Made by a program: the position numbers and the translations under genes
Shown: positions 1 through 9,810 of the stretch, in pieces
Layout of the letters: each line of letters starts with the position of its first letter
Numbering within the stretch: position 1 is the stretch's first letter
Assembly (NCBI GenBank): GCA_902538155.1
Contig: CACBDX010000007.1
Location: forward strand, 1-43,121
From: an uncultured Alphaproteobacteria bacterium
GTDB taxonomy: Bacteria > Pseudomonadota > Alphaproteobacteria > HIMB59 > GCA-002718135
Length of the DNA stretch: 43,121 nt
Direction of reading: 5' to 3'
Notes under the pieces: generated by a model
The model's database searches: none
What the model was told of the DNA's origin: nothing
What the model saw: only the letters and a program-made list of their open reading frames with translations

Positions 1-90
1 ACTGGAAAACAAAGTTTATATATCGATAAGGATGATCCTTTTCCAGAAGGTTATAGATTAAATGACACATGGCCAGATTCATCATGTTAA
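1..90 (+). CDS. 3' end of a truncated upstream CDS (C-terminus ...LYIDKDDPFPEGYRLNDTWPDSSC), product unknown
   Basis: Open frame 1 from base 1 to TAA at 88-90; runs off the left edge. Confidence 0.45.
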   Translation, partial: TGKQSLYIDKDDPFPEGYRLNDTWPDSSC

Positions 91-166
91 CTGTGATTAA
101 ATAACACTAACATGGCAAGTTAATTCATTTTACTTTCATCAACTATTCTAATAATTAATAAAACAA

Positions 167-1432
167 ATGACAAAATTTAATGCCTGGAATGTAATTAAAA
201 ACGGTTTAAATGGTCAGTCTTATTGGACTAGACAATGGCGTGATCCAGAACCAAAAAGTAGTTATGATGTTGTTATAATTGGGGGAGGTTTACACGGTCT
301 TGCTACAGCATATTATCTAGCAAAGAATCATAATATAAAAAATGTAGCTGTCTTAGAAAAAGGCTGGATTGGTGGAGGAAACGCTGGGCGTAATACAACT
401 ATTGTAAGATCAAATTATATGATGCCTGGCAACCACGAATTTTATGAACATTCTTTAAAGTTATGGGAAAACTTAAGTCATGAATTGAATTATAATGTAA
501 TGTTTAGCCAACGAGCACATGTCTCGTTATTTCATAGCCCTGGTGCTAAAGATTCAGTTTCACGGATTTATAATATTATGCGACTCCATGGAACTGATGC
601 AGAACTTTGGGATTTAAAAACTTTAAAGAAAAAAATTCCGCATTTAAATTATCATAATTCTAGATTTCCAATACTTGGAGCTGCAGTTCAAAAAAGAGCA
701 GGCAATGCAAGACACGATTCAGTTGCATGGGGTTATGCAAGAGCTGCTGATACATTAGGTGTAGACATTCTTCAAAATTGTGAAGTTACAGGTTTTACAA
801 GAAAGAATGGTAATATTGAAAGTATTCAAACTTCAAGAGGAATTATAAAAGGAAAGAAAATAGGATTTGCTGTTGCAGGCAATACTTCAGTATTATGGCA
901 AATGGCAGAATTAGGGAACCTGCCAATTGAGTCTCATAAATTACAAGCTTTTGTATCTGAGGCAGTTAAACCACTTCTCGATCAAGTTGTTGTTTATGGT
1001 GTAGGTGGTGCACATTTTTATATATCGCAGTCTGATAAAGGAAGCATGGTGTTTGGCGGTGATCTTGACTGGTATAAATCATATGCGCAAAGAGGGAATC
1101 TTCCTATGGTTCAAGATGTTGCCGAAGCGGCCATGGCAATATTTCCTTCACTTGGAAGAATAAGATTACTTCGTCATTGGGCAGGTGTTATGGACATGAC
1201 AATGGATGGATCATTTTTTATTTGTAAAACGCCGATATCTAATCTCTATTTAAATGCTGGTTGGAACTATGGGGGTTTTAAAGCAAGTCCAGCATCAGGT
1301 TGGTATTTTGCTGACTTAATTGCAAATGAAAGCCCGCATAACTACGTGCAAAATCATAATTTAGAAAGATTTGAAAAAGGTATCAATATAGATGAACGTG
1401 GCGCAGGACCTGATCCAAAATTGCATGGTTAA
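167..1432 (+). CDS. soxB: Sarcosine oxidase, beta subunit
   Basis: Rossmann FAD motif VVIIGGGLHGLATAYYLA, SoxB-like sequence GGGNAGRNTTIVRSNYMMPGN, and sox gene order. Confidence 0.95.
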   Translation: MTKFNAWNVIKNGLNGQSYWTRQWRDPEPKSSYDVVIIGGGLHGLATAYYLAKNHNIKNVAVLEKGWIGGGNAGRNTTIVRSNYMMPGNHEFYEHSLKLWENLSHELNYNVMFSQRAHVSLFHSPGAKDSVSRIYNIMRLHGTDAELWDLKTLKKKIPHLNYHNSRFPILGAAVQKRAGNARHDSVAWGYARAADTLGVDILQNCEVTGFTRKNGNIESIQTSRGIIKGKKIGFAVAGNTSVLWQMAELGNLPIESHKLQAFVSEAVKPLLDQVVVYGVGGAHFYISQSDKGSMVFGGDLDWYKSYAQRGNLPMVQDVAEAAMAIFPSLGRIRLLRHWAGVMDMTMDGSFFICKTPISNLYLNAGWNYGGFKASPASGWYFADLIANESPHNYVQNHNLERFEKGINIDERGAGPDPKLHG

Positions 1433-1717
1433 ATGATTAGAATTAATTGTCCTTATTGTGGTGAAAGAGATCATAGTGAATTTAGTTATGGTGGAGATGC
1501 AACAATCAATTATCCTTCGTTAGATGCATCTGAGAAAGAGTGGACTAGGGCTATATTTTTTAGAAAAAATATAAAAGGGTTTCAATTTGAAACATGGCAT
1601 CATTCTAATGGATGTAGAATGTGGTTAGTTGTTGAACGTTCTACAGTCACTCATGAAATAAAAAGTGTCAAACCATGTCATCCAGATTTACAGAAGGTTG
1701 TAGAAAATAATAAATGA
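1433..1717 (+). CDS. soxD: Sarcosine oxidase, delta subunit
   Basis: Small protein with the INCPYCGERDHSEFSYGGDA zinc-binding motif; located between soxB and soxA. Confidence 0.95.
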   Translation: MIRINCPYCGERDHSEFSYGGDATINYPSLDASEKEWTRAIFFRKNIKGFQFETWHHSNGCRMWLVVERSTVTHEIKSVKPCHPDLQKVVENNK

Positions 1718-4671
1718 AAGCAAAAAGATTAGATAACTATGGGAAAATTAATAGAGATAAAATTTTATCCTTTAGGTGGGATAAAAAAAATTACACAGGT
1801 TTTGAAGGAGATACACTAGCATCGGCGTTACTAGCAAATAATATCGGTATAGTTGGTCGAAGTTTTAAATATCACAGACCAAGAGGAATATTTTCTAGTG
1901 GAGTCGAGGAATCCGGTGCCTTAGTTACTATTGGTTCAAAAGATAGAAGAGATCCAAATGTAAGAGCAACAACACAAGAATTATATAATGGTTTGGAAGC
2001 AAGTGGTCAAAATGCATTTCCAAATGTAAATTTTGATCTAGGTGGAATAAACAATTACTTAGGTAGATTTTTTTCAGCTGGTTTCTATTATAAAACTTTC
2101 ATGGGAATACCTCCATTTGAATGGGGTAGAGGGACAGCCATATGGATGTTTTTCGAAAAGTTTATTAGAAAAGCGGCGGGAATGGGAAGTGCTTCTGTGT
2201 TACCTGATCCAGATTCTTATGAACATGCTCATGATTTTTGTGATTTAATTGTTGTAGGATCAGGACCTTCTGGTGTTGCAGCTGCAATAGAGGCAGCAGA
2301 AAAAAAATTAGATGTTATTTTAGTTGAGCAAGATAATCTTGTTGGAGGAGATCAGCTTGCAGAAAATGATTTTGATAACTCACAGATTAAAAATCAACTT
2401 GAAAATCTAGGCATAAAAATAATGACTAGGACTACTGCGTTCGGACTATATGATAATTGTGTTGTTGGTTTATTAGAGAGAGTAACAGATCATATATCAG
2501 CACCAAAAGTAAACATTCCACGTCAAAGATTTTGGACCATTAGAGCAAAGCATATAATTGTGGGCGCAGGAGCAATTGAAAGACATATTGCATTTAATAA
2601 TAATGATATTCCTGGTGTAATGACCGTAAATGCATCAAAGCATTATTTAAATAGATATGGTGTGCTAACCGGAAAAAGAATTGCGATAGCTACAAATAAT
2701 GATTCTGTTTATGAAACAGCACAACAATTATCAGAAGCTGGAGCCAATGTAACTGTACTTGATTCACGAACTAATTTTGAAATTGAAACAAATAAAAGTT
2801 TTGAAATTCGAAAAGGGTGTGTGCCTTATAATATTAATGGTTCAAAAAAAATTGTTAGTTTAGATATATCAAAAAGTGAAAATATAAATAAATCTGAAAC
2901 TATAAATTGTGATCAGGTTCTATTATCAGGCGGTTGGTCGCCTGCTGTACATTTGTTATCTCACAGGGGTGTAAAGCCTAAATGGGATTATAGCAATGCT
3001 TGTTTTTTACCGAGTGACTCAAAAGAAAATATTACTATGGTAGGTTCTTCTAGAGGTTTATGGAATAAAAATGATTGTATTGCTTCTGGGATAGCAGGCA
3101 CTACAGATGCGTTGAACCGTTTAGGTATTTCTAAAACAAATTATTTTTTCCCAAAACCTGGTGGATGGAAAAATCCTATACAACCACTTTATGAAGTAAA
3201 ATATAAAAAATCTAGATCAAAAAGTTTTGTAGATTATCAACATGATGTAACGACAGATGATGTAAGACTCGCGCATCGTGAAGGTTTCATTTCGGTAGAG
3301 CATCTTAAAAGATACACAACTTTAGGTATGGCAAACGATCAAGGAAAAATGGGAAATATCATTGGATTATCTTTAATGGCTGAACTTTTAAATAAAGAAA
3401 TTCCAGAAGTTGGAACTACTGTTTTCAGACCTCCTTATACTCCTGTATCTATAGGTGCTTTAAGCGGAAGAAATGTTGGAAAACATTTTAGGCCGTTAAG
3501 AGTAACACCAATGCATCAATGGAATATTGATCATGGTGCAAAAATGATTGAAGTTGGATTGTATCAAAGACCTTGGTATTATCCCAAAGAAAATGAAACT
3601 TTAAGTGACTCTTGTATAAGAGAAGCATCAACAGTAAGAAAAACAGTTGGAATTTGTGATATAACATCATTAGGTAAAATTGCTATTCAAGGACCAGACT
3701 CTACCGAATTTTTAAATAGAATTTATTCGAATAGTTTTTCAAAACTACAAGTTGGAAAAGCTAGATACGGTATCATGTTGCGTGATGACGGTATTGTAAT
3801 GGATGATGGCACATCTTGGAGATTAGCAGAAAATGAATATTTTATGACGACGTCTACAGGTGAAGCTGCAAAAGTGATGTCATGGTTAGAAGAATTACTT
3901 CAAACTAGATGGACAGATCTTAATGTTAATGTGACTAGTGTTTCTGAACAATGGGCAGGCGTATCAGTTGCAGGACCTAAATCTAGAGAAGTTCTCAATA
4001 ATTGTGTCGATGATTCTTTGGTTGTAACTAATAATAACTTACCTTTTATGGGTGTTACTTCAACGTTTCTTAAAGGTAATATTCCTTGTAGAATTGCAAG
4101 AATTAGTTTTTCAGGTGAATTAGCTTTTGAAGTTTATGTCAAATCAGATTTTGCTAATACAATGATGGACCTAATTTGGGAAAATGCAAAAAAATATGAT
4201 GGATGTTTATATGGATTAGAAGCTTTAGGTGCACTTAGAGTTGAAAAAGGTCATGTAACAGCCGCTGAGCTTGATGGAAGGGTAACAATTGATGATGCAG
4301 GTTTAAGCAAAATGGCTTCTACAAAAAAATCATATATTGGAAGCGCAATGAGAAAACGAGGAGTATTAAAAAATAATGATCGAGAAATTCTAGTAGGTTT
4401 CTTTCCAACAAACTTAAAAGAAACTTTTAATGCTGGAACTATTGTCTGTGAAAAAAATAATATTAAAGGACAGGGTATTGGAAGAATTACCTCAGTTACT
4501 TATTCTCCTGAACTTGGACATTGGATTGGATTAGGTTTTGTCAAAGGTGGTTTAGATAAATGGAAAGATACCAATTTAGTTGGGGCAGATCCTGTAAGAA
4601 ATAAACAAATGAATTTAAAAGTTGTTTCACCACATATGGTTGATCCTAAAGGAGAACGAATGTATGCATAG
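1714..4671 (+). CDS. soxA: Sarcosine oxidase, alpha subunit
   Basis: 985 aa with an N-terminal 2Fe-2S-like/FAD region and a C-terminal GcvT-like aminomethyltransferase region; overlaps soxD by 4 bp. Confidence 0.95.
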   Translation: MKAKRLDNYGKINRDKILSFRWDKKNYTGFEGDTLASALLANNIGIVGRSFKYHRPRGIFSSGVEESGALVTIGSKDRRDPNVRATTQELYNGLEASGQNAFPNVNFDLGGINNYLGRFFSAGFYYKTFMGIPPFEWGRGTAIWMFFEKFIRKAAGMGSASVLPDPDSYEHAHDFCDLIVVGSGPSGVAAAIEAAEKKLDVILVEQDNLVGGDQLAENDFDNSQIKNQLENLGIKIMTRTTAFGLYDNCVVGLLERVTDHISAPKVNIPRQRFWTIRAKHIIVGAGAIERHIAFNNNDIPGVMTVNASKHYLNRYGVLTGKRIAIATNNDSVYETAQQLSEAGANVTVLDSRTNFEIETNKSFEIRKGCVPYNINGSKKIVSLDISKSENINKSETINCDQVLLSGGWSPAVHLLSHRGVKPKWDYSNACFLPSDSKENITMVGSSRGLWNKNDCIASGIAGTTDALNRLGISKTNYFFPKPGGWKNPIQPLYEVKYKKSRSKSFVDYQHDVTTDDVRLAHREGFISVEHLKRYTTLGMANDQGKMGNIIGLSLMAELLNKEIPEVGTTVFRPPYTPVSIGALSGRNVGKHFRPLRVTPMHQWNIDHGAKMIEVGLYQRPWYYPKENETLSDSCIREASTVRKTVGICDITSLGKIAIQGPDSTEFLNRIYSNSFSKLQVGKARYGIMLRDDGIVMDDGTSWRLAENEYFMTTSTGEAAKVMSWLEELLQTRWTDLNVNVTSVSEQWAGVSVAGPKSREVLNNCVDDSLVVTNNNLPFMGVTSTFLKGNIPCRIARISFSGELAFEVYVKSDFANTMMDLIWENAKKYDGCLYGLEALGALRVEKGHVTAAELDGRVTIDDAGLSKMASTKKSYIGSAMRKRGVLKNNDREILVGFFPTNLKETFNAGTIVCEKNNIKGQGIGRITSVTYSPELGHWIGLGFVKGGLDKWKDTNLVGADPVRNKQMNLKVVSPHMVDPKGERMYA

Positions 4672-5227
4672 ACATTCTGCACTAGAAACAATTTATAAGG
4701 TTGGAAAATATTCATCAAGCGAGAAACAATCTCTAACATTTAAAGAATTAAAAAGTTTAGAAATTTTGCAAATTGCCTGTTGGCCTGACAAAATTGATGA
4801 AATGAATAATTTACTATCAAAAGAACTAAAAATTAAAAATATTCCTAGTTTTAATAAAGGGATAATATTTGAAAATAAATCATTATGGAGAATGGAACCT
4901 TTGAAATGGTGGCTATTTAATAAAGAAATTGAAATAAGTGAGCAAATCGCAACAATTTTAGACATGTCTCATGCTTTCACAGGTATTGAAATATCAGGAG
5001 ATAATTCATCATTATTTTTAAATAGACATCTTCCAATTGATTTAAGACCTAGGAATTTTCCAGATTTATCTTCTGCTAGCACAGCCATTCATCATGTCAG
5101 TGTTAAGTTATTTAAAATATCCTCTAATAATTACTGTCTATATATACCAAGAGGTTTTGCCTTATCAATTTGGGAGATCCTTCTTGAAACAGCAGATCAG
5201 TTTGGATATGAAGTATTAGAGAGATAA
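4664..5227 (+). CDS. soxG: Sarcosine oxidase, gamma subunit
   Basis: Position after soxA and SoxG-like C-terminus. ATG at 4664 (MHRHSALE) overlaps the soxA stop and is preferred over the ORF-track start at 4622. Confidence 0.85.
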   Translation: MHRHSALETIYKVGKYSSSEKQSLTFKELKSLEILQIACWPDKIDEMNNLLSKELKIKNIPSFNKGIIFENKSLWRMEPLKWWLFNKEIEISEQIATILDMSHAFTGIEISGDNSSLFLNRHLPIDLRPRNFPDLSSASTAIHHVSVKLFKISSNNYCLYIPRGFALSIWEILLETADQFGYEVLER

Positions 5228-5246
5228 AGAGATTATCTAAAAAATT

Positions 5247-6422
5247 ATGATTTTTTCACAAGAAGAATTTAATTCAAGAATTGCAAAAGTAAAACAGTCT
5301 ATGAATAAAAGAGGTGTTGATATTCTATTAACTACTGATCCCTCTAATATGAATTATCTAACTGGCTATGATGGATGGTCATTTTATGTTCCACAAGGAG
5401 TAATAATTTCTATAGATGAAGATCAACCATTTTGGTTTGGAAGAAAGCAAGATTCGAATGGTGCAAGGATTACAACTTTTTTAAATGAAGAAAATATATT
5501 TGGTTATCCTGAGCAACTTATTCAATCACCACCATTACATCCATATGATTATGTAGTTAAATTATTTAAAGACAAAAATTGGTCAAGTAAAAATATTGGC
5601 GTCGAAATGGATAGCTATTATTATACTGCAGAAAATCATAGGAGATTAAAAGATAATTTAACGAATGCTAAATTTATTAATGCACATCTTCTAATTAATT
5701 GGGTAAGATATGTAAAATCTGAAAATGAAATAAAATTTATGAAAGATGCTGGCACACTTGTGAAAGCAGGAATGACAACAGCATTTGATTCAATAAAAGA
5801 AGGTGTAAAACAAAGTACAGTTGCAGGAAAAATTCAAAATACTCTAATTGCTGGAAATGATTCAACACAAATTGGAGGAGAATATTCAGGTTTAGGTATA
5901 ATACTTGCAAGTGGGAGATCAGCATCAGCATCACACTTAACTCCTAGTGATAAAAAATTTGAAAATAATGAAGGAACAATTATTGAATTAGGTGGTGTGA
6001 AACATCGTTATCACTGTGCCTTATCCAGAACTGTGTATGTTGGTAAACCAGATCCAAAGATATCGGATACATTAAAAATAACAAACGAAGGTATTGAGAA
6101 AGCTTTAGAACAAACAAACCCAGGAAATAGTTGTCATAATGTTGCAGTTGCTTTTTGGTCAGTATTAGAAAAATATGGATTAGAAAAAGAGTCAAGAGCT
6201 GGTTACTCAATTGGTATTGGTTATCCTCCTGATTGGGGAGAACACACACTTAGTATCCGGAAAAATGAAAAGACACTTTTAGAACCTAATGTTACTTTTC
6301 ATCTTATGTGTGGAATGTGGATGGATACGTGGGGATTAGAACTAAGTGAGTCAGTTAGAGTAACAGAATCAGGTTACGAGTTACTTACTCAAGTCCCAAG
6401 AGATTTGCATTTAGTAAATTAA
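5247..6422 (+). CDS. M24 (pita-bread fold) hydrolase, creatinase/ectoine hydrolase (DoeA)-like
   Basis: LLTTDPSNMNYLTGYDGWSFYVPQGVII N-terminus and IELGGVKHRYHCALSRTVYVGKP region typical of the creatinase/DoeA branch of M24. Confidence 0.8.
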   Translation: MIFSQEEFNSRIAKVKQSMNKRGVDILLTTDPSNMNYLTGYDGWSFYVPQGVIISIDEDQPFWFGRKQDSNGARITTFLNEENIFGYPEQLIQSPPLHPYDYVVKLFKDKNWSSKNIGVEMDSYYYTAENHRRLKDNLTNAKFINAHLLINWVRYVKSENEIKFMKDAGTLVKAGMTTAFDSIKEGVKQSTVAGKIQNTLIAGNDSTQIGGEYSGLGIILASGRSASASHLTPSDKKFENNEGTIIELGGVKHRYHCALSRTVYVGKPDPKISDTLKITNEGIEKALEQTNPGNSCHNVAVAFWSVLEKYGLEKESRAGYSIGIGYPPDWGEHTLSIRKNEKTLLEPNVTFHLMCGMWMDTWGLELSESVRVTESGYELLTQVPRDLHLVN

Positions 6423-7135
6423 TCATTTGCATCACCACCTCCAGCACCTTTGGCTCTAGATTCCTCTGACTCAGGTACAAAAGTTCTAAAAGCTATCTTA
6501 GATATTTGATCCCAAGATTTTTTATCAGGATTTATGCCTTCAGATAGCAAATTATTTATATTTGTTGATGGAATATTAATATCTAACTTTTGTTCATTTA
6601 AAATATTTTTTGTAAGTAAAAGATCAAAATTTCTCTGATAATTTGTAGAGATAAAATCTCTATTAATACTAATATTTTTATTTGTTATTTGTGCATCAAC
6701 TTTTTGATCTAACAAAAACTGTGAATTGATATTTTTTTTTGCATACTTATAAAGCAAAGGTATTAGGAATATGGGATCATTGCAATTTTTTATAGTTAAT
6801 TTTAAATTTTCTTTTTTATCTACTTTTGATATCAAATAATCAATTAATCCTGGCCCTATCATCAATGAAGACTTATTTTTAGAATCAAACTCATCATTTA
6901 TATTTGATGGATCTATGCTAGCATTAAAAGTGTTATCTAATTCTTTAATTTTTAATGTTAATAATTTTATTCCGTCTAAACCAAGTATTTCAAGCCAAGT
7001 TGTAATAAATGCAGCGTCTTCATCTGATCCATATGTGAACCCTAATCCTGAAAAAGCTCGCTGTGAATTAGTGTAGACTTCATAATAAGAGTAACTCACA
7101 GATATTAATACGAATTCATTGTTGCAAAACCCCAT
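6419..7135 (-). CDS. Uncharacterised protein, DUF3726-like
   Basis: N-terminal pattern E-x(5)-RAFSGLGFTYGSDEDAAFITTWLEILGLDG and C-terminal FVPESEESRAKGAGGGDAND resemble DUF3726 as recalled; no database search run. Confidence 0.6.
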   Translation of the reverse strand: MGFCNNEFVLISVSYSYYEVYTNSQRAFSGLGFTYGSDEDAAFITTWLEILGLDGIKLLTLKIKELDNTFNASIDPSNINDEFDSKNKSSLMIGPGLIDYLISKVDKKENLKLTIKNCNDPIFLIPLLYKYAKKNINSQFLLDQKVDAQITNKNISINRDFISTNYQRNFDLLLTKNILNEQKLDINIPSTNINNLLSEGINPDKKSWDQISKIAFRTFVPESEESRAKGAGGGDAND

Positions 7136-8769
7136 TCATCAACATTTTTATTATTTAGATCTGATAAATAAGGAGCTCCAGAAAAAAAACTTACTCTTAA
7201 CCATCTATCTGACTTAGGATCATATCGATTGGCACCAAAAAAAGATAATTTAAATCTTAACATATCAATTGGTATTGTTTTTTTATCGAGAACATTATCT
7301 TGAACTTCCGAATAAGGATAATTTTTTAAAGATTGTATTCTTTTAACAATTCCTCTGTATTCAGGATGTGTTAATAAAAATTCACAAATTAATTGATTTT
7401 CATTTACATTTTTTATTTGCTTAAATAACTCACTGACCATTTTTGCAATTCCTAAATTTTGCTCCAATTCACTTCCTTGCTCATTATATCTTTCACCCAG
7501 CCTAGGTTCTAACTTTGCTGCTGAAACATACCAAAATAAATAATTGCTATCTTTGTTATTAAAATCAATATCTTTTATCCAAGAATATTTATCATTGATT
7601 ATTTGTTTTAAATCTCCGATAGATTGATTTCCATCAATTTCCATTATCTCCTCATCTGCCATATCTTCTGCTAACTCTTCTGATATTTGAGGATACAATT
7701 CAATTAGTTGTACTCTTGCAATTTCTTGAGTATCATTATTAAAATTTGAATCACAATAATCTAGAATATCTAACCATTTATATTTTTGAGAAAGATCTAA
7801 GTCATTAATATAGAAAATATATTTTTTTAAATCTTCAGTAGTTAATTTATTTTTATTAATTTGGAATTCATCACTTGTGTTTACTTCCTCAAGATAATTA
7901 AGAGCTTTATTCAACAGTTTTTTATATTTTTCGAAAATTATACTGTCTAACTCAATTTGAGAAATTTCTTCTAATGTCTTTGTGTACTGTTTCATCCACT
8001 TATTAATCAACTTTGGATGTTTAATGATAAAAGGCGCCATACCTAAACCTGTTGAATTACCAATACCTAAATGTTGTTTAATTTTTCTATTTAACTTTAC
8101 TGCTTTTTTTGGATTAATTTGCCTTGCAACATGCTCAACTAATTCAATACTAAATTCTCTAATTAAATAAACTGATAACATTTCTGCTCTAAAGGGTTGA
8201 TTGAAAACAGTTGTATTTTTTGTGTTAGTAAAATCTGATAATCCAAATTTACCACTACCATAAACAGCAGTAGTTCGCAGTAAATACCCAACTTTATTTA
8301 TTTCATAAATATCTGGCTGATTACCATTCGAAAGACAATCGACAACATACTGAAACAATCTTACACTTTTATTTGCTCTGCTAAGAATTAACTCATCTGG
8401 AGAATTGCGACCTGATTCTTGAAGGGGAATTGTTTTTTTTAATCTATTTAGATCTTGATCAGATAATTTACCTACATGTAATGTATATGCTGTATCCCAT
8501 TTACTAGCGATAACTCTATCACTTCTATCCTTATCATCTAGAAAAGCAGAGAAACATACAAGTGAATAAGTTTGTTTATTAATAATTATTTCATAAACAA
8601 CCGTACCGTAACCATCTTTATCTAAATCAAATTTTGATTTATGTATTTCCCAGTTGTCGTTGATCAATCTTCTTAACATACTTCTAGAAAAACTAAGGCG
8701 AGAAGGATAGCGTGAACCCATTCTTGATAGTTTCATGTAGTTATCGTTTTCTCTTACTTTTTGTAACAT
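7105..8769 (-). CDS. Uncharacterised 554-aa protein, likely co-transcribed with the downstream DUF3726-like gene
   Basis: Long ORF with distinctive motifs (SDRVIASKWDTAYTLHVG, PLQESGRNSPDELILSRANKSVRLFQYVVD, YLLRTTAVYGSGKFG, GIGNSTGLGMAPFIIKHP); 31-bp overlap with the next minus-strand ORF. Confidence 0.75.
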   Translation of the reverse strand: MLQKVRENDNYMKLSRMGSRYPSRLSFSRSMLRRLINDNWEIHKSKFDLDKDGYGTVVYEIIINKQTYSLVCFSAFLDDKDRSDRVIASKWDTAYTLHVGKLSDQDLNRLKKTIPLQESGRNSPDELILSRANKSVRLFQYVVDCLSNGNQPDIYEINKVGYLLRTTAVYGSGKFGLSDFTNTKNTTVFNQPFRAEMLSVYLIREFSIELVEHVARQINPKKAVKLNRKIKQHLGIGNSTGLGMAPFIIKHPKLINKWMKQYTKTLEEISQIELDSIIFEKYKKLLNKALNYLEEVNTSDEFQINKNKLTTEDLKKYIFYINDLDLSQKYKWLDILDYCDSNFNNDTQEIARVQLIELYPQISEELAEDMADEEIMEIDGNQSIGDLKQIINDKYSWIKDIDFNNKDSNYLFWYVSAAKLEPRLGERYNEQGSELEQNLGIAKMVSELFKQIKNVNENQLICEFLLTHPEYRGIVKRIQSLKNYPYSEVQDNVLDKKTIPIDMLRFKLSFFGANRYDPKSDRWLRVSFFSGAPYLSDLNNKNVDEWGFATMNSY

Positions 8770-8823
8770 TTATTAAATATGTATAGTTAATTTTGGTTTT
8801 TTCATTAATAGAAGTATTAATCT

Positions 8824-9810
8824 ATGTCAAAAATAAGTGAAGATATACTTCTAATTGATGGATTGGAATATTGTAACTGGAATAGGGAATTATTTGAAAA
8901 TGCCCACCAAGCTGGATTAACTGCAATCCATGCAACATTAGTGTATTGGGAAAATACTGAAGAGTCTTTCGAAAAAATAAATGATTGGCAACGTCATTTT
9001 AAAGAGCATCATGATATTATTGCTCACGCAAAAACTACTGAAGATATTTTGGATGCTAAAAAAAATAATAAAGTTGCAATTATTTTTGGTTTTCAAAATT
9101 CTGCTCCTATTGCGAATGATATATTTTTAATTGAAAAATTTTTTGAAGCAGGTGTAAGATTTATGCAACTCACCTATAATAATCAAACTCCGCTTGCTGG
9201 AGGATGTTTTGAACCTAAAGACTCAGGTGTTTCACGATTTGGAAAAGTTGTTATTGAAGAAATGAATAGACTTGGCATGATTGTAGATTTAAGTCATGCA
9301 GGAAAGCAAACTTGTCTTGATGCTATTGAAGTCTCAAATAAACCTGTGGCAATTTCTCATGCTAACCCAAATTTCTTTCATAAATCTAAAAGAAACATTG
9401 ATACTGATATTTTACAAAAACTTGTTAAAAAAAATGGTTTTATTGGGTTAAGTTTATATCCTTACCATCTTAAAAATTTAGGTGATTGTACGATAGAAGA
9501 TTTTTGTGAAATGATTAAGGTGCTTGTAAACCTAATTGGTGAAGACAATATTGGAATAGGGTCTGATCTTTGTTTAAATTGGTCTGATGATGTAGTTATG
9601 TGGATGAGAAATGGAAAGTGGACCAAAAATATCGACTATGGAGAATCTAAAGATAAAAATCCAAAATGGCCTAAGTTACCAAGTTGGTATAAGCAACCAA
9701 GTGACTTAAATAATTTATTTTATTTAATGTGTGAAAATAATATTTCAGAAAAAGTTTCTACAAAAATAATAGGTCAGAATTGGTTTAACTTCATGAAAAA
9801 TCAATTTTAG
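8824..9810 (+). CDS. Membrane dipeptidase (peptidase M19)-like amidohydrolase
   Basis: GVRFMQLTYNNQTPLAGGC, RLGMIVDLSHAGKQTCLDAIEVSNKPVAISHANP and DNIGIGSDL motifs typical of M19. Confidence 0.85.
   Translation: MSKISEDILLIDGLEYCNWNRELFENAHQAGLTAIHATLVYWENTEESFEKINDWQRHFKEHHDIIAHAKTTEDILDAKKNNKVAIIFGFQNSAPIANDIFLIEKFFEAGVRFMQLTYNNQTPLAGGCFEPKDSGVSRFGKVVIEEMNRLGMIVDLSHAGKQTCLDAIEVSNKPVAISHANPNFFHKSKRNIDTDILQKLVKKNGFIGLSLYPYHLKNLGDCTIEDFCEMIKVLVNLIGEDNIGIGSDLCLNWSDDVVMWMRNGKWTKNIDYGESKDKNPKWPKLPSWYKQPSDLNNLFYLMCENNISEKVSTKIIGQNWFNFMKNQF

Noticed and set aside
91-166. Possible glycine riboswitch upstream of soxB
   Set aside because: The 76-bp leader is short and AT-rich with no aptamer-like conserved helices seen.
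3488-3670. 60-aa minus-strand ORF inside soxA
   Set aside because: Antisense to a well-supported CDS; low-complexity Leu/Phe-rich translation typical of reverse AT-rich coding DNA.
4500-4965. Minus-strand ORFs 4500-4739 and 4693-4965 over soxA/soxG
   Set aside because: Antisense to recognised sox genes with no family-like motif.
5737-6249. Minus-strand Leu-rich ORFs inside the M24 gene
   Set aside because: Shadow ORFs opposite a strong CDS.
7982-8170. 62-aa plus-strand ORF inside the 554-aa gene
   Set aside because: Opposite strand of a long ORF with clear motifs; no SD or recognisable domain.
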